From an uncultured Bacilli bacterium (GTDB taxonomy: Bacteria > Bacillota_I > Bacilli_A > RFN20 > CAG-288), in NCBI GenBank assembly GCA_948525355.1, contig CAOSOP010000073.1, forward strand, positions 1 through 6,347: DNA of 6,347 bases, written 5' to 3'. Position numbers and translations under genes: made by a program. Every line of letters starts with the position of its first letter. Positions within the stretch are counted from its first letter, which is position 1. The notes under the pieces are model-generated. The model made no database searches. It was not told the origin of the DNA and saw only the letters and a program-made list of their open reading frames with translations. Shown one piece after another: positions 1-6,135 of the stretch.

Positions 1-56
1 CGTCCGCTTCCGGGGGAAGCTCCCTCGGAGGTGTAGGCGCTGGTTAGGGTGAGCTT
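1..56. other. GC-rich, hairpin-forming edge segment of unknown nature
   Basis: The first 40 bases are about 70% G+C while everything downstream is AT-rich, so this is the end of something different. Two readings compete. As RNA, bases 9-17 pair with 21-29 around a 3-base loop (nine pairs, one of them G-U). Alternatively AAGCT at 17-21 pairs with AGCTT at 52-56, extended by CCCT/AGGG. GC-rich islands in AT-rich genomes are often structured RNAs, but I match no tRNA, rRNA, tmRNA, SRP or RNase P signature. As protein, + frame 3 reads 14 Ser/Gly-rich residues (SASGGSSLGGVGAG) to a TAG at 45-47. A minus-strand frame starting with ATG near position 69 is also open to the edge. The identity is not determined. 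Confidence 0.3.
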
Positions 57-219
57 GTTACTATACATATTAGAGAATACTTTGAGACAAAAGAAGATTT
101 GATAGCGTTAAAGTATCGAATAATTGCATGATATCTTTTAGCTTTTCTATTTTTCGTATGTAAAAAAGCTTTCAACTATAATATTATGGATTTCTATATA
201 TAATATATATAAATAAGTC
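57..219. other. AT-rich intergenic region, no gene seen
   Basis: This stretch has stops in all frames and no convincing coding segment, RNA gene or intrinsic terminator. It holds several TATAAT-like words (177-182, 199-204) within an alternating A/T run at 195-215, but none has a recognisable -35 element at suitable spacing. A loose 7-bp inverted repeat (140-146 with 164-170, 17-base loop) lacks a T-tract. It probably separates the unknown upstream element from the rimP promoter. Confidence 0.5.
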
Positions 220-248
220 TTTACTTTTATAATTCACCCACGTATAAT
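220..248 (+). promoter_or_regulatory. Probable sigma-A-type promoter of the rimP-rbfA operon
   Basis: A -35-like TTTACT (220-225) and a perfect -10 TATAAT (243-248) are separated by 17 bases, the optimal spacing. Transcription would start near 254-256, giving an untranslated leader of about 90 bases before the rimP ATG at 346. This is the best-spaced promoter in the region and the only one seen upstream of the six co-directional genes. The -35 box matches the TTGACA consensus at only four of six positions. Confidence 0.65.
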
Positions 249-302
249 ATTTGTGTTGTTTGAGGTAACTCATTCAATATCTTAAATTATATCGCTTGAT
301 GT

Positions 303-332
303 AAGAGTGGAACTTCCACTCTTTATTCATTT
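303..332 (+). promoter_or_regulatory. Leader hairpin with broken T-tract, probable transcription attenuator before rimP
   Basis: AAGAGTGGAA at 303-312 is the exact reverse complement of TTCCACTCTT at 314-323, centred on C313. As RNA this gives an 8-bp stem with loop AACUU. The bases that follow (322-332) are T-rich but interrupted by A325, C328 and A329, which is the form expected of a weak, factor-stimulated terminator. It lies between the promoter and the rimP ribosome binding site. Established knowledge, from memory: in Bacillus subtilis the rimP-nusA operon is limited by NusA-dependent termination in its leader. Applying that here is inference. A protein-binding palindrome is the alternative. 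Confidence 0.6.
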
Positions 333-335
333 AAT

Positions 336-341
336 GGGAGG
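336..341 (+). promoter_or_regulatory. Ribosome binding site that sets the rimP start
   Basis: GGGAGG lies four bases before ATG 346 and decides between two in-frame starts. The longer frame would begin with GTG at 307, inside the leader hairpin and without a Shine-Dalgarno sequence. Its extra 13 residues match nothing expected at a RimP N-terminus. Confidence 0.75.
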
Positions 342-345
342 ATTT

Positions 346-795
346 ATGGATTTAAAACTTCTAAGGGACATGGCAGATGAGGTTGGAGAATCACTAGGTA
401 TTAAGATTTATTTATTAGAACTCAGAGATACTAATGATGGAAAAGAACTTTATGTTGAATGTGATCGATCAGGATTTATTGACATGGATGGAATCGTTGC
501 TTTTTCTGAGGCGTATTCGAAGAGACTAGATACTATTGAGGATATGTTTGATTTCGAATATGTTCTTAACTGCTGCTCAGCAGATCCAGAAAGAGAAATA
601 ACTGGTGAAGATTATAGTGATTACATTGATTCTTATGTCGAGGTTGAATATGGTGATGATAAAACCATAATGGGACAACTTGTTGAAGTGAATAATGAAG
701 GATTGTCTATAAAAGTGAATAATAAAGGTAGAATTAAAGTTACTGAGATAAACTTTGCCGCAATAAATAAAATAAGTTTAAGAATTAAGATTTAG
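346..795 (+). CDS. rimP: Ribosome maturation factor RimP
   Basis: RimP binds the free 30S subunit and is needed for its late maturation in the cytoplasm. The 149-residue protein has the usual length and two-part layout. An N-terminal alpha/beta domain (about 1-85) includes the segment YVLNCCSADPEREI at 72-85, which aligns without gaps to the usual family signature of the form YxLEVSSPGxxRPL. A C-terminal Sm-like beta-barrel (about 92-149) includes GQLVEVNNEGLSIKV. The signature is divergent: the normally conserved SSPG reads CSAD. Position as first gene before nusA is the family's classic context and supports the call strongly. ATG 346 is chosen for its ribosome binding site. The TAG stop overlaps the Shine-Dalgarno of nusA. 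Confidence 0.9.
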   Translation: MDLKLLRDMADEVGESLGIKIYLLELRDTNDGKELYVECDRSGFIDMDGIVAFSEAYSKRLDTIEDMFDFEYVLNCCSADPEREITGEDYSDYIDSYVEVEYGDDKTIMGQLVEVNNEGLSIKVNNKGRIKVTEINFAAINKISLRIKI

Positions 796-809
796 GAGGA
801 ATTAAAAAA

Positions 810-2504
810 ATGGCAAGAAAAGCAAAAAAGTCAGCTGTGTTTGACGGTACAATTAATAGCGATAAGGATGTATTGATTGCATTATCGGAACTTGAGGATA
901 ACAACAGTACTTCGCCTGAGGAGTCTTTAGCATTGCTTGAGCAATGTTGTGCAAAGGCTTATAAGATTATTGTTAATAGTGATAATCCTAAAAATGCCGA
1001 GGATATGAGAGTTGAAGCAAAAATAGACATTAAAAACAATATCGTTAAAATGTATGAATTAAAGGATGTTGTTGAAGAGGATGATCTTGAGGATGACTTC
1101 TTACAAATCTCTGTTGAAGACGCAAAATTAATTGATCCTAATGCAGAGAAAGGAACTATATTATATATACCTTGTGACTTTAAAGTATTGGGTGAGGATA
1201 AAAAATTCCTTAGTAAGGTTCGTAGCCTTTATTTGCAAAAGAGCAAGGAACAGGCCAATATTGCTAAGAAAAATCGTTATTCAAGTTTGATTGGTTCAAA
1301 TATTGTAGGTACTGTAGAAAATATTGAATATGGTAAAAGACGTATAACAATTGCTTTTGATAATGATAAGGTAAATGGTGTTATCTATGGAAGAGATATT
1401 GTTGATACTGAAACTATTTACAATCGTCAAAGACTTAAATGTTATTTAAAGGGTATAGATGATAAGAAAAAGGATTTAACTCTTATTCTTTCTAGAAGTG
1501 ATAAGAACTTTATTCGTAACTTGTTTAAAGAACATATTCAAGAAGTTAGTGAAGGAATTATAACTATTGAATCCGTTTCACGTGTTGCAGGTATTCGTTC
1601 AAAAGTTGCTGTTTATTCTAAGGACACAAATATTGATGCCAAAGGTTCATGTATTGGACCTGATGGAACAAGAGTCATGTCTATTAAGACTGAAGTTAAC
1701 GATGAAAGAATAGATGTTGTCCAATACACTGATAATCTTGTTTTATTTATAGCCAATGCATTAAGTCCTGCAGATGTTATTGGTGTTTGTTTAAATCCTA
1801 ATGGTGATGAAACGAAGGCAATTGCCATTGTTAAAAATGATGGAAAGAAATCTGCTATTGGACGTAAAGGTATTAATGTTAAACTTGCTTCACAACTTGT
1901 TGGAAAGAATATAGACATCAAAGAATTAGATGAAGCTATGAAGGAAAATATCAAGTATACCAGTATAGAAGATGTCAAAAGAGAAATCATTCTTGATAGA
2001 CTTGATAATAAAGAAAAAGATATCATTTTTGCCGAAGAGTATAACCCTGAAATAGAGGAAGAAGTTGAAGAACACTTCAAAGATTTAAATGATGTTTCTT
2101 CTAATGAAGAACAAATTGAAGAACATAATAGTGAAGTGGTTGGAAATGTTAGCAATGAACACAACGTTGATAAAAACGATTTATCATCGCTTAATAACGA
2201 TAACAATGATGAAGTTCATATACAAATTCGTTCTTCTGGTCCGAGAGTTTCTTTACGTGAGCTTGAAGCACAAATTGATAATGAGAAAAAACAAAATAAG
2301 GGCAATAGCAATCAACAAACCACTGCTAAAGCTAAACCTTCTTCAAAGAAGAAAGAAAAGCCTGAGGCTGAGAGTGTTGTTAAAGCTCCTCAAATCATGC
2401 CTATTTATACTGAAGAAGAACTTAAGGCAATGGATGAAGAAGAGGAAGAATACGAAGATACTTATTCTTACGATGAATACGATGAGGAGTATGACAAGTA
2501 TTAA
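810..2504 (+). CDS. nusA: Transcription termination/antitermination factor NusA with long charged C-terminal extension
   Basis: NusA binds RNA polymerase near the RNA exit channel and modulates pausing, termination and antitermination. The 564-residue protein has the N-terminal polymerase-binding domain (about 20-158; ELKDVVEE at 83-90, followed by EISLEEA-like QISVEDAKLIDPNAE), an S1 domain (about 160-230), KH1 (GPDG loop at 283-286) and KH2 (GRKG loop at 351-354). Residues 371-564 are an extension not found in the shorter (about 370 aa) Bacillus subtilis NusA. The extension is acidic at 405-470, has a conserved-looking RSSGPRVSLRELEAQID at 474-490, is Lys/Gln-rich at 491-518 and ends in a Tyr/Asp/Glu tail. 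AGGAGGA at 794-800 is a strong ribosome binding site. Mycoplasma NusA proteins also carry long C-terminal extensions, a point from recall. Its last base overlaps the rnpM start. Confidence 0.95.
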   Translation: MARKAKKSAVFDGTINSDKDVLIALSELEDNNSTSPEESLALLEQCCAKAYKIIVNSDNPKNAEDMRVEAKIDIKNNIVKMYELKDVVEEDDLEDDFLQISVEDAKLIDPNAEKGTILYIPCDFKVLGEDKKFLSKVRSLYLQKSKEQANIAKKNRYSSLIGSNIVGTVENIEYGKRRITIAFDNDKVNGVIYGRDIVDTETIYNRQRLKCYLKGIDDKKKDLTLILSRSDKNFIRNLFKEHIQEVSEGIITIESVSRVAGIRSKVAVYSKDTNIDAKGSCIGPDGTRVMSIKTEVNDERIDVVQYTDNLVLFIANALSPADVIGVCLNPNGDETKAIAIVKNDGKKSAIGRKGINVKLASQLVGKNIDIKELDEAMKENIKYTSIEDVKREIILDRLDNKEKDIIFAEEYNPEIEEEVEEHFKDLNDVSSNEEQIEEHNSEVVGNVSNEHNVDKNDLSSLNNDNNDEVHIQIRSSGPRVSLRELEAQIDNEKKQNKGNSNQQTTAKAKPSSKKKEKPEAESVVKAPQIMPIYTEEELKAMDEEEEEYEDTYSYDEYDEEYDKY

Positions 2505-2773
2505 TGAAAGAAGTTATACGCTTTGATTGTGTTAATAATATTCGTAAAAATAAGGAAGAATTACTTCGAATTGTATTAACACCTGAAGGAGAGATAAAAG
2601 TAGATACTAGCGGAAAGATGAACGGCCGTGGTGCTTATTTAACTCCAAATCTCGAAACAGTTAAATTAGCCAAAAAGAATCATCGATTAGAAAAAGCACT
2701 GAAAACTAAAATTGAAGACGAGGTATATGAAGATATTTATCAATTTATCAGAAGTAGATCAGAAGTTGAGTAA
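2504..2773 (+). CDS. rnpM: RNase P modulator RnpM (YlxR family), RNA-binding protein
   Basis: This 89-residue protein belongs to the YlxR/DUF448 family. The key evidence is GKMNGRGAYL (37-46), matching the family's NGRGAYL core, followed by the usual LAKK segment, and its place between nusA and ylxQ. In Bacillus subtilis YlxR was recently shown to bind RNase P RNA and modulate RNase P, and was renamed RnpM (recalled). The N-terminal family signature, usually RKCxxTGE-like, is degenerate here: IRFDCVNNIRKNKEELLRIV keeps one Cys and the KEELLR part. ATG 2504 forms TAATG with the nusA stop, so translation is probably coupled by reinitiation. A GAGGAG at 2484-2489 is 14 bases away, too far for a normal site. 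Confidence 0.85.
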   Translation: MKEVIRFDCVNNIRKNKEELLRIVLTPEGEIKVDTSGKMNGRGAYLTPNLETVKLAKKNHRLEKALKTKIEDEVYEDIYQFIRSRSEVE

Positions 2774-3071
2774 TCATATTGGGCTGGCTTTACGGGCTGG
2801 AAAAGTATTTGTCGGTGAAAAACTTCAAGAACTGATCGGCAAAAACAAAATATATTTAATAGTTATGGCAAATGATTCGGCAGATAGTTTTAAAAAAAGT
2901 TTACCAAAAAATATGCCAACTATCATATATTTAAGTCAGGATCAACTCGCTGCATTGATAAATAAATATGGAAAAAGGATAAACGGATTTGGAATAGCTG
3001 ATAAGAATTTAGCTAAACTGATTATCAATCGTTTCAATGATATGAAAGGAGAGTGTAATGAAAAAGAATAA
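2727..3071 (+). CDS. ylxQ: L7Ae-family RNA-binding protein YlxQ
   Basis: This is a small member of the L7Ae/L30e/S12e/Gadd45 family, whose Bacillus homologues YlxQ and YbxF bind kink-turn RNA. Evidence is the segment HIGLALRAGKVFVGEKL (matching the family's LGLAxRAGKxxxGE opening), the central strand IYLIVMANDSADSFKKS, the late GFGIADKNLAKLI, and synteny between rnpM and infB. The start is uncertain. ATG 2727 (114 aa) is chosen because GAGG lies just before it, although only three bases away. TTG 2712 would give 119 aa. TTG 2766 would give 101 aa, close to the usual family length, and would overlap rnpM by only 8 bases instead of 47. The 3' end overlaps infB by 14 bases. Confidence 0.82.
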   Translation: MKIFINLSEVDQKLSNHIGLALRAGKVFVGEKLQELIGKNKIYLIVMANDSADSFKKSLPKNMPTIIYLSQDQLAALINKYGKRINGFGIADKNLAKLIINRFNDMKGECNEKE

Positions 3072-4899
3072 TAAGAGCAACAAAAACAATAACAGAATGA
3101 GGCAATCACAAATCGTTGATGATAAGTCATCATCAAATAGTGCAAACCTAGAAGGCGATGTATTTGTTTATTCTGGTACAGTTTCATTAGACCAATTAGC
3201 TAAGAGCATTAATGTTCCAGTTAATTCAATAATAAAGGATTTGTTTATGAGCGGCAAGATGTTAACTCTAAATTCTATTTTAGATGATGAGTTAATCGCA
3301 GAAATATGCTTAGCCCATAATATTGACTTTAGAAAAGAAGAAGTTATTGAGAAACAGGAATTTGAAAAATATGGATTGGAAATTGATCCAGAAAAATCTG
3401 AGATAAGAGCTCCTATTGTTACGGTTATGGGACATGTTGACCACGGTAAAACAACTCTTATCGATGCTATTAGAGGTTCTGATATTGTATCAAAAGAAGC
3501 TGGTAGTATTACACAAACTATTGGTGCATATCAAAAAGAAATAAATGGAAAGAAGATAACTTTCATCGATACTCCTGGACATGAAGCATTTACTGCTATG
3601 CGTGCCAGAGGAGCATCTTTAACTGATATTGCCATCATCGTTGTTGCTGCTGATGATGGAGTTATGCCACAAACTAGAGAAGCTATCGACCATGCCAAAG
3701 CTGCTGGTGTTTCAATAATTATTGCAATAAATAAAATTGATAAGCCAGGTGCTAATATTGAGAAAATAAAAAGTGATCTTTCTGAACTTGGGCTATTATG
3801 TGAAGAATGGGGTGGCGATACAATTATGGTCGAAATCTCTGCAAAACAAAAAATTAATCTTGATGGATTGCTTGAAACAGTGTTATTTGTAGCTGAAATG
3901 AAGGAACTTCATGCTGATCCTTCTGCGCCAGCTTTTGGTACAGTTATTGAAGCATCATTAGATCAACACCAAGGACCAAAGGCAACTTTATTAGTGCAAA
4001 ATGGTACATTGAGTGTTGGTGATAACTTGGTCGTTGGTAACGCTTATTGTAAAGTTAGAAAAATGGTAAATGAATATGGAAAAAGCGTTAAGGCTGCTCT
4101 TCCAGCAACACCAGTTTCTGTAACTGGTCTTTCCGAAGTACCTGTAGCTGGAGATCACTTTATTGCATATGTGAATGAAAAAGAAGCAAAACAGGTTGCT
4201 CAAAAGAGAACATTAACACAGTTGTCACACCAGAATTTCCAAAGAAACTTCAGTGTAGATTCTTTCTTTAAGACAGTTACTGCTAGTGAAAAACCACGCA
4301 TAAATGTTATTATTAAGGCTGATTCAACCGGATCCGTTGAAGCCATTAAGGCTTCTTTACTAAAACTTGAAGTTGGTGAAGTTGAAATCAATGTGGTTCG
4401 TGGTGCAGCTGGTGAGGTTAGTGAAAGTGATGTCATTCTTGCGCAAGCTTCAACAGCATTGATACTTGCATTTAATGTAAAAGCAAATGCATTAGCTAAT
4501 GATAAAGCTAAAGATTCAGGAGTTGAAATAAGGACTTATAATATTATCTATCGTTTGTTAGATGATGTTGTTCTTGCAATGAAAGGAAAGTTGCTTCCTG
4601 TCTATGAAGAAGTTATTTATGGACATGCGACAGTTACCCAACTTTTTAAGTCTTCAGCTGCTGGTACAATTGCTGGTTGTATGGTTACAGATGGATCTAT
4701 TAAATCCAAAGCGCAAGTTAGAGTTATTCGTGGAGGAAAGAAAGTCATATACGAAACTGAAATCGTTTCTTTAAAAAGATTTAAGGATGATGTCAAAGAA
4801 GTTAAAACCGGATATGATTGTGGTATAGTTTTAAAGGATAACAAAGATATTAAAATAGACGATGTCTATGAAGTGTTTGGTCAGGAGATAAAGAAGTAA
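3058..4899 (+). CDS. infB: Translation initiation factor IF-2
   Basis: IF-2 is the GTPase that brings fMet-tRNA to the 30S subunit and promotes subunit joining. Domain order: a short basic N-terminus (1-30), one IF2_N domain (about 34-90), and a GTPase domain with G1 GHVDHGKT (125-132), G2 region ITQTIGAYQ (151-159), G3 DTPGH (171-175), G4 NKID (225-228) and G5 SAK (261-263). A beta-barrel, a linker, domain 3 (about 415-500) and the fMet-tRNA-binding C2 domain follow, with GTIAGC (536-541), SLKRFKDDVKEV (571-582) and GYDCGI (585-590). At 613 residues it is shorter than Bacillus IF-2, mainly at the N-terminus, resembling Mollicutes forms. The usual His in ITQHIGA is Thr154. AAGGAGAG (3046-3053) is a good ribosome binding site. 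Confidence 0.97.
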   Translation: MKKNNKSNKNNNRMRQSQIVDDKSSSNSANLEGDVFVYSGTVSLDQLAKSINVPVNSIIKDLFMSGKMLTLNSILDDELIAEICLAHNIDFRKEEVIEKQEFEKYGLEIDPEKSEIRAPIVTVMGHVDHGKTTLIDAIRGSDIVSKEAGSITQTIGAYQKEINGKKITFIDTPGHEAFTAMRARGASLTDIAIIVVAADDGVMPQTREAIDHAKAAGVSIIIAINKIDKPGANIEKIKSDLSELGLLCEEWGGDTIMVEISAKQKINLDGLLETVLFVAEMKELHADPSAPAFGTVIEASLDQHQGPKATLLVQNGTLSVGDNLVVGNAYCKVRKMVNEYGKSVKAALPATPVSVTGLSEVPVAGDHFIAYVNEKEAKQVAQKRTLTQLSHQNFQRNFSVDSFFKTVTASEKPRINVIIKADSTGSVEAIKASLLKLEVGEVEINVVRGAAGEVSESDVILAQASTALILAFNVKANALANDKAKDSGVEIRTYNIIYRLLDDVVLAMKGKLLPVYEEVIYGHATVTQLFKSSAAGTIAGCMVTDGSIKSKAQVRVIRGGKKVIYETEIVSLKRFKDDVKEVKTGYDCGIVLKDNKDIKIDDVYEVFGQEIKK

Positions 4900-4901
4900 A
4901 T

Positions 4902-5240
4902 ATGGCTGATAAACATAAAAGAATAGGAACGCTTGTTTTAAGAAATGTAACTGATATTATCCGCAAAGAACTTGATTACGAACTCGTTTCTCTTTCTTCA
5001 ATTAATGAAATAAAGATGAATAGGGATAATTCACTTGCAACACTATATGTCACTCATTTAGTTAAAGAGCAGACAAAGCCTTTGATAGAGTATTTAAATA
5101 GTAAAAAAGGATTTATCAGACAACGACTTGGAAAAATGATGAGTATATATAAAGTACCTGATTTAGTATTTGTAGAAGATGATTTATATGATAAAGGTGC
5201 TCGTATAGATGACATTTTAAGAGGAATTTATAACAAGTAA
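4902..5240 (+). CDS. rbfA: 30S ribosome-binding factor RbfA
   Basis: RbfA binds the immature 30S subunit and assists 16S rRNA 5'-end processing and cold adaptation. The 112-residue protein has the family's KH-like fold signals in order: basic N-terminal helix RIGTLVLRNVTDIIRKEL (7-24), the strand pair around NEIKMNRDNSLATLYVTHL (35-53), GFIRQRLGKMM (70-80), VPDLVFVEDD (85-94) and a terminal GARIDDILRGI. ATG 4902 comes two bases after the infB stop, and an AGGAG lies 14 bases upstream, so translation is probably coupled to infB. In Bacillus ylxP sits between infB and rbfA and truB follows. Both are absent here, and rbfA is the last gene of the operon. Confidence 0.93.
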   Translation: MADKHKRIGTLVLRNVTDIIRKELDYELVSLSSINEIKMNRDNSLATLYVTHLVKEQTKPLIEYLNSKKGFIRQRLGKMMSIYKVPDLVFVEDDLYDKGARIDDILRGIYNK

Positions 5241-5267
5241 AAGTATTACTAATATCAAATAATCTAA

Positions 5268-5298
5268 AGCGAAGATAGAACAACTATCTTCGTTTTTT
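5268..5298 (+). terminator. Intrinsic terminator after rbfA
   Basis: CGAAGATAG (5270-5278) pairs perfectly with CTATCTTCG (5284-5292) around the loop AACAA, followed directly by six T residues (5293-5298). The stem can be lengthened by G-U and A-U pairs from 5269 and 5268. It sits 27 bases after the rbfA stop and marks the end of the operon. The upstream A-run is too short for strong termination in the reverse direction. Confidence 0.93.
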
Positions 5299-5352
5299 AA
5301 TTATTTAATAAAATTATTTTAACCATATTATTAAAACATTTTATTTTTTTAT

Positions 5353-5373
5353 TTGACTAAAAAGAGTTATAAT
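5353..5373 (+). promoter_or_regulatory. Possible promoter of the flavoprotein gene
   Basis: A perfect TATAAT lies at 5368-5373, about 39 bases before the ATG at 5412, in the interval after the operon terminator where a promoter is required. A TTGACT at 5353-5358 is only 9 bases away, so the two cannot act together as a standard pair. Either TATAAT works with a poor T-run -35 element at 5345-5350, or TTGACT works with a weak downstream -10 element such as TATTGC at 5377-5382 (18-base spacer). The exact promoter is unresolved. Confidence 0.45.
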
Positions 5374-5411
5374 ATTTATTGCATTGGAATAATTATTTGT
5401 TGAGGTTAAAA

Positions 5412-6131
5412 ATGAATATCGTAGTAATAAATGGAACAGAGAAAAAGGGAGTTACTTATAATATCAAAGAGCTTTTCTTAGAAAACTTTAAAAATGAAGC
5501 TAATATACGCGAATTTTACTTACCAAAAGATTACCCGAATTTTTGTGCTGGCTGCACTTTATGTTTTAAAAAAAGTGAACTACTTTGTAAGGATGTTAGA
5601 TATGTTCAAGAAATAGAAAAAGCAATAATTGAATCTGACTTAGTTATATTTACTTCACCAGTTTATGTTTATCATTGTACAGGTGCAATAAAAACACTTT
5701 TGGATCATCTCGGCTATCGCTGGATGATTCATCGACCAGCAAAAGAAATGTTTGGAAAAAGAGCGTTAATAATAACGCAATGCGTTGGCGGAGGCGCAAA
5801 AACAGCAGCAAAGGATATAAAAGATAGTCTATCATGGTGGGGTATTTCTCGTATTAATGTTTTTACTGCTAAGTTAATGAATGAATTATTATGGGATAAA
5901 CTTTCGGATGATAAGAAAAAACATATTACGAAAAAGATTAAAAAGGTTTCTAATAAACTGAGCAGAGTTGATTATTCTAAACCGGCAAGAACAAAATTTA
6001 TGATAAAAATAAAATTCAATATTTGCCGTAAAATACAAAAGTCAATTCAAGCCAAAAATCCTGATAGTGTTGATTATAAGTATTGGGAAGAAAATGGGTG
6101 GTTGAAAACAAATCGTCCTTGGAAATTCTAA
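5412..6131 (+). CDS. Flavodoxin-fold NAD(P)H-dependent FMN reductase family oxidoreductase, possible Fe-S flavoprotein
   Basis: The 239-residue protein has the NADPH-dependent FMN reductase-like flavodoxin fold: first strand MNIVVINGTEKKGVTYNIKE with an FMN phosphate-binding loop (7-16), SDLVIFTSPVYVYHCTGAIK (75-94) containing the family's SPVY element, and a Gly-rich CVGGGAK (124-130) near the third flavin-contact loop. FCAGCTLC plus Cys59 gives C45-x2-C48-x2-C51-x7-C59, resembling the compact cluster motif of iron-sulfur flavoproteins (Isf). Many reductases in this family carry a similar CxGCxxC without a proven cluster. The substrate and physiological role are unknown. The C-terminal third (about 165-239) is Lys- and Trp-rich and I recognise no domain. 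ATG 5412 is chosen because GAGG at 5402-5405 is properly spaced. An in-frame start at 5379 lacks one. It has its own transcription unit. Confidence 0.85.
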   Translation: MNIVVINGTEKKGVTYNIKELFLENFKNEANIREFYLPKDYPNFCAGCTLCFKKSELLCKDVRYVQEIEKAIIESDLVIFTSPVYVYHCTGAIKTLLDHLGYRWMIHRPAKEMFGKRALIITQCVGGGAKTAAKDIKDSLSWWGISRINVFTAKLMNELLWDKLSDDKKKHITKKIKKVSNKLSRVDYSKPARTKFMIKIKFNICRKIQKSIQAKNPDSVDYKYWEENGWLKTNRPWKF

Positions 6132-6135
6132 TGGC

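Noticed and set aside
32..39. Word TGTAGGCG shared by the left edge and 6241-6248
   Set aside because: Only eight bases match and the flanks differ, so it is not evidence for a repeat or attachment site.
140..170. Inverted repeat AGCTTTT/AAAAGCT as a terminator for an upstream gene
   Set aside because: The 17-base loop is long, the stem is AT-rich and no T-tract follows, so chance in AT-rich DNA is likely.
195..215. Alternating A/T run with TATAAT words as promoter or origin element
   Set aside because: No -35 partner at normal spacing and no DnaA-box-like words nearby. Such runs are common in AT-rich intergenic DNA.
307..345. GTG start extending RimP by 13 residues
   Set aside because: It starts inside the leader hairpin, has no ribosome binding site and adds residues unlike RimP. 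ATG 346 with GGGAGG fits better.
1613..2206. 197-residue open frame on the minus strand
   Set aside because: It lies wholly opposite nusA, is a Ser/Leu-rich mirror of acidic and Lys codons, and has no ribosome binding site or recognisable domain.
2089..2526. 145-residue open frame on the + strand overlapping the end of nusA
   Set aside because: It is a Lys/Leu/Met-rich shadow of the low-complexity nusA tail, where GAA repeats keep other frames open. The real nusA frame is continuous.
5299..5350. Repeats of ATTATTT after the rbfA terminator
   Set aside because: Short A/T words expected by composition, with no ordered spacing that would suggest a CRISPR array or iteron set.
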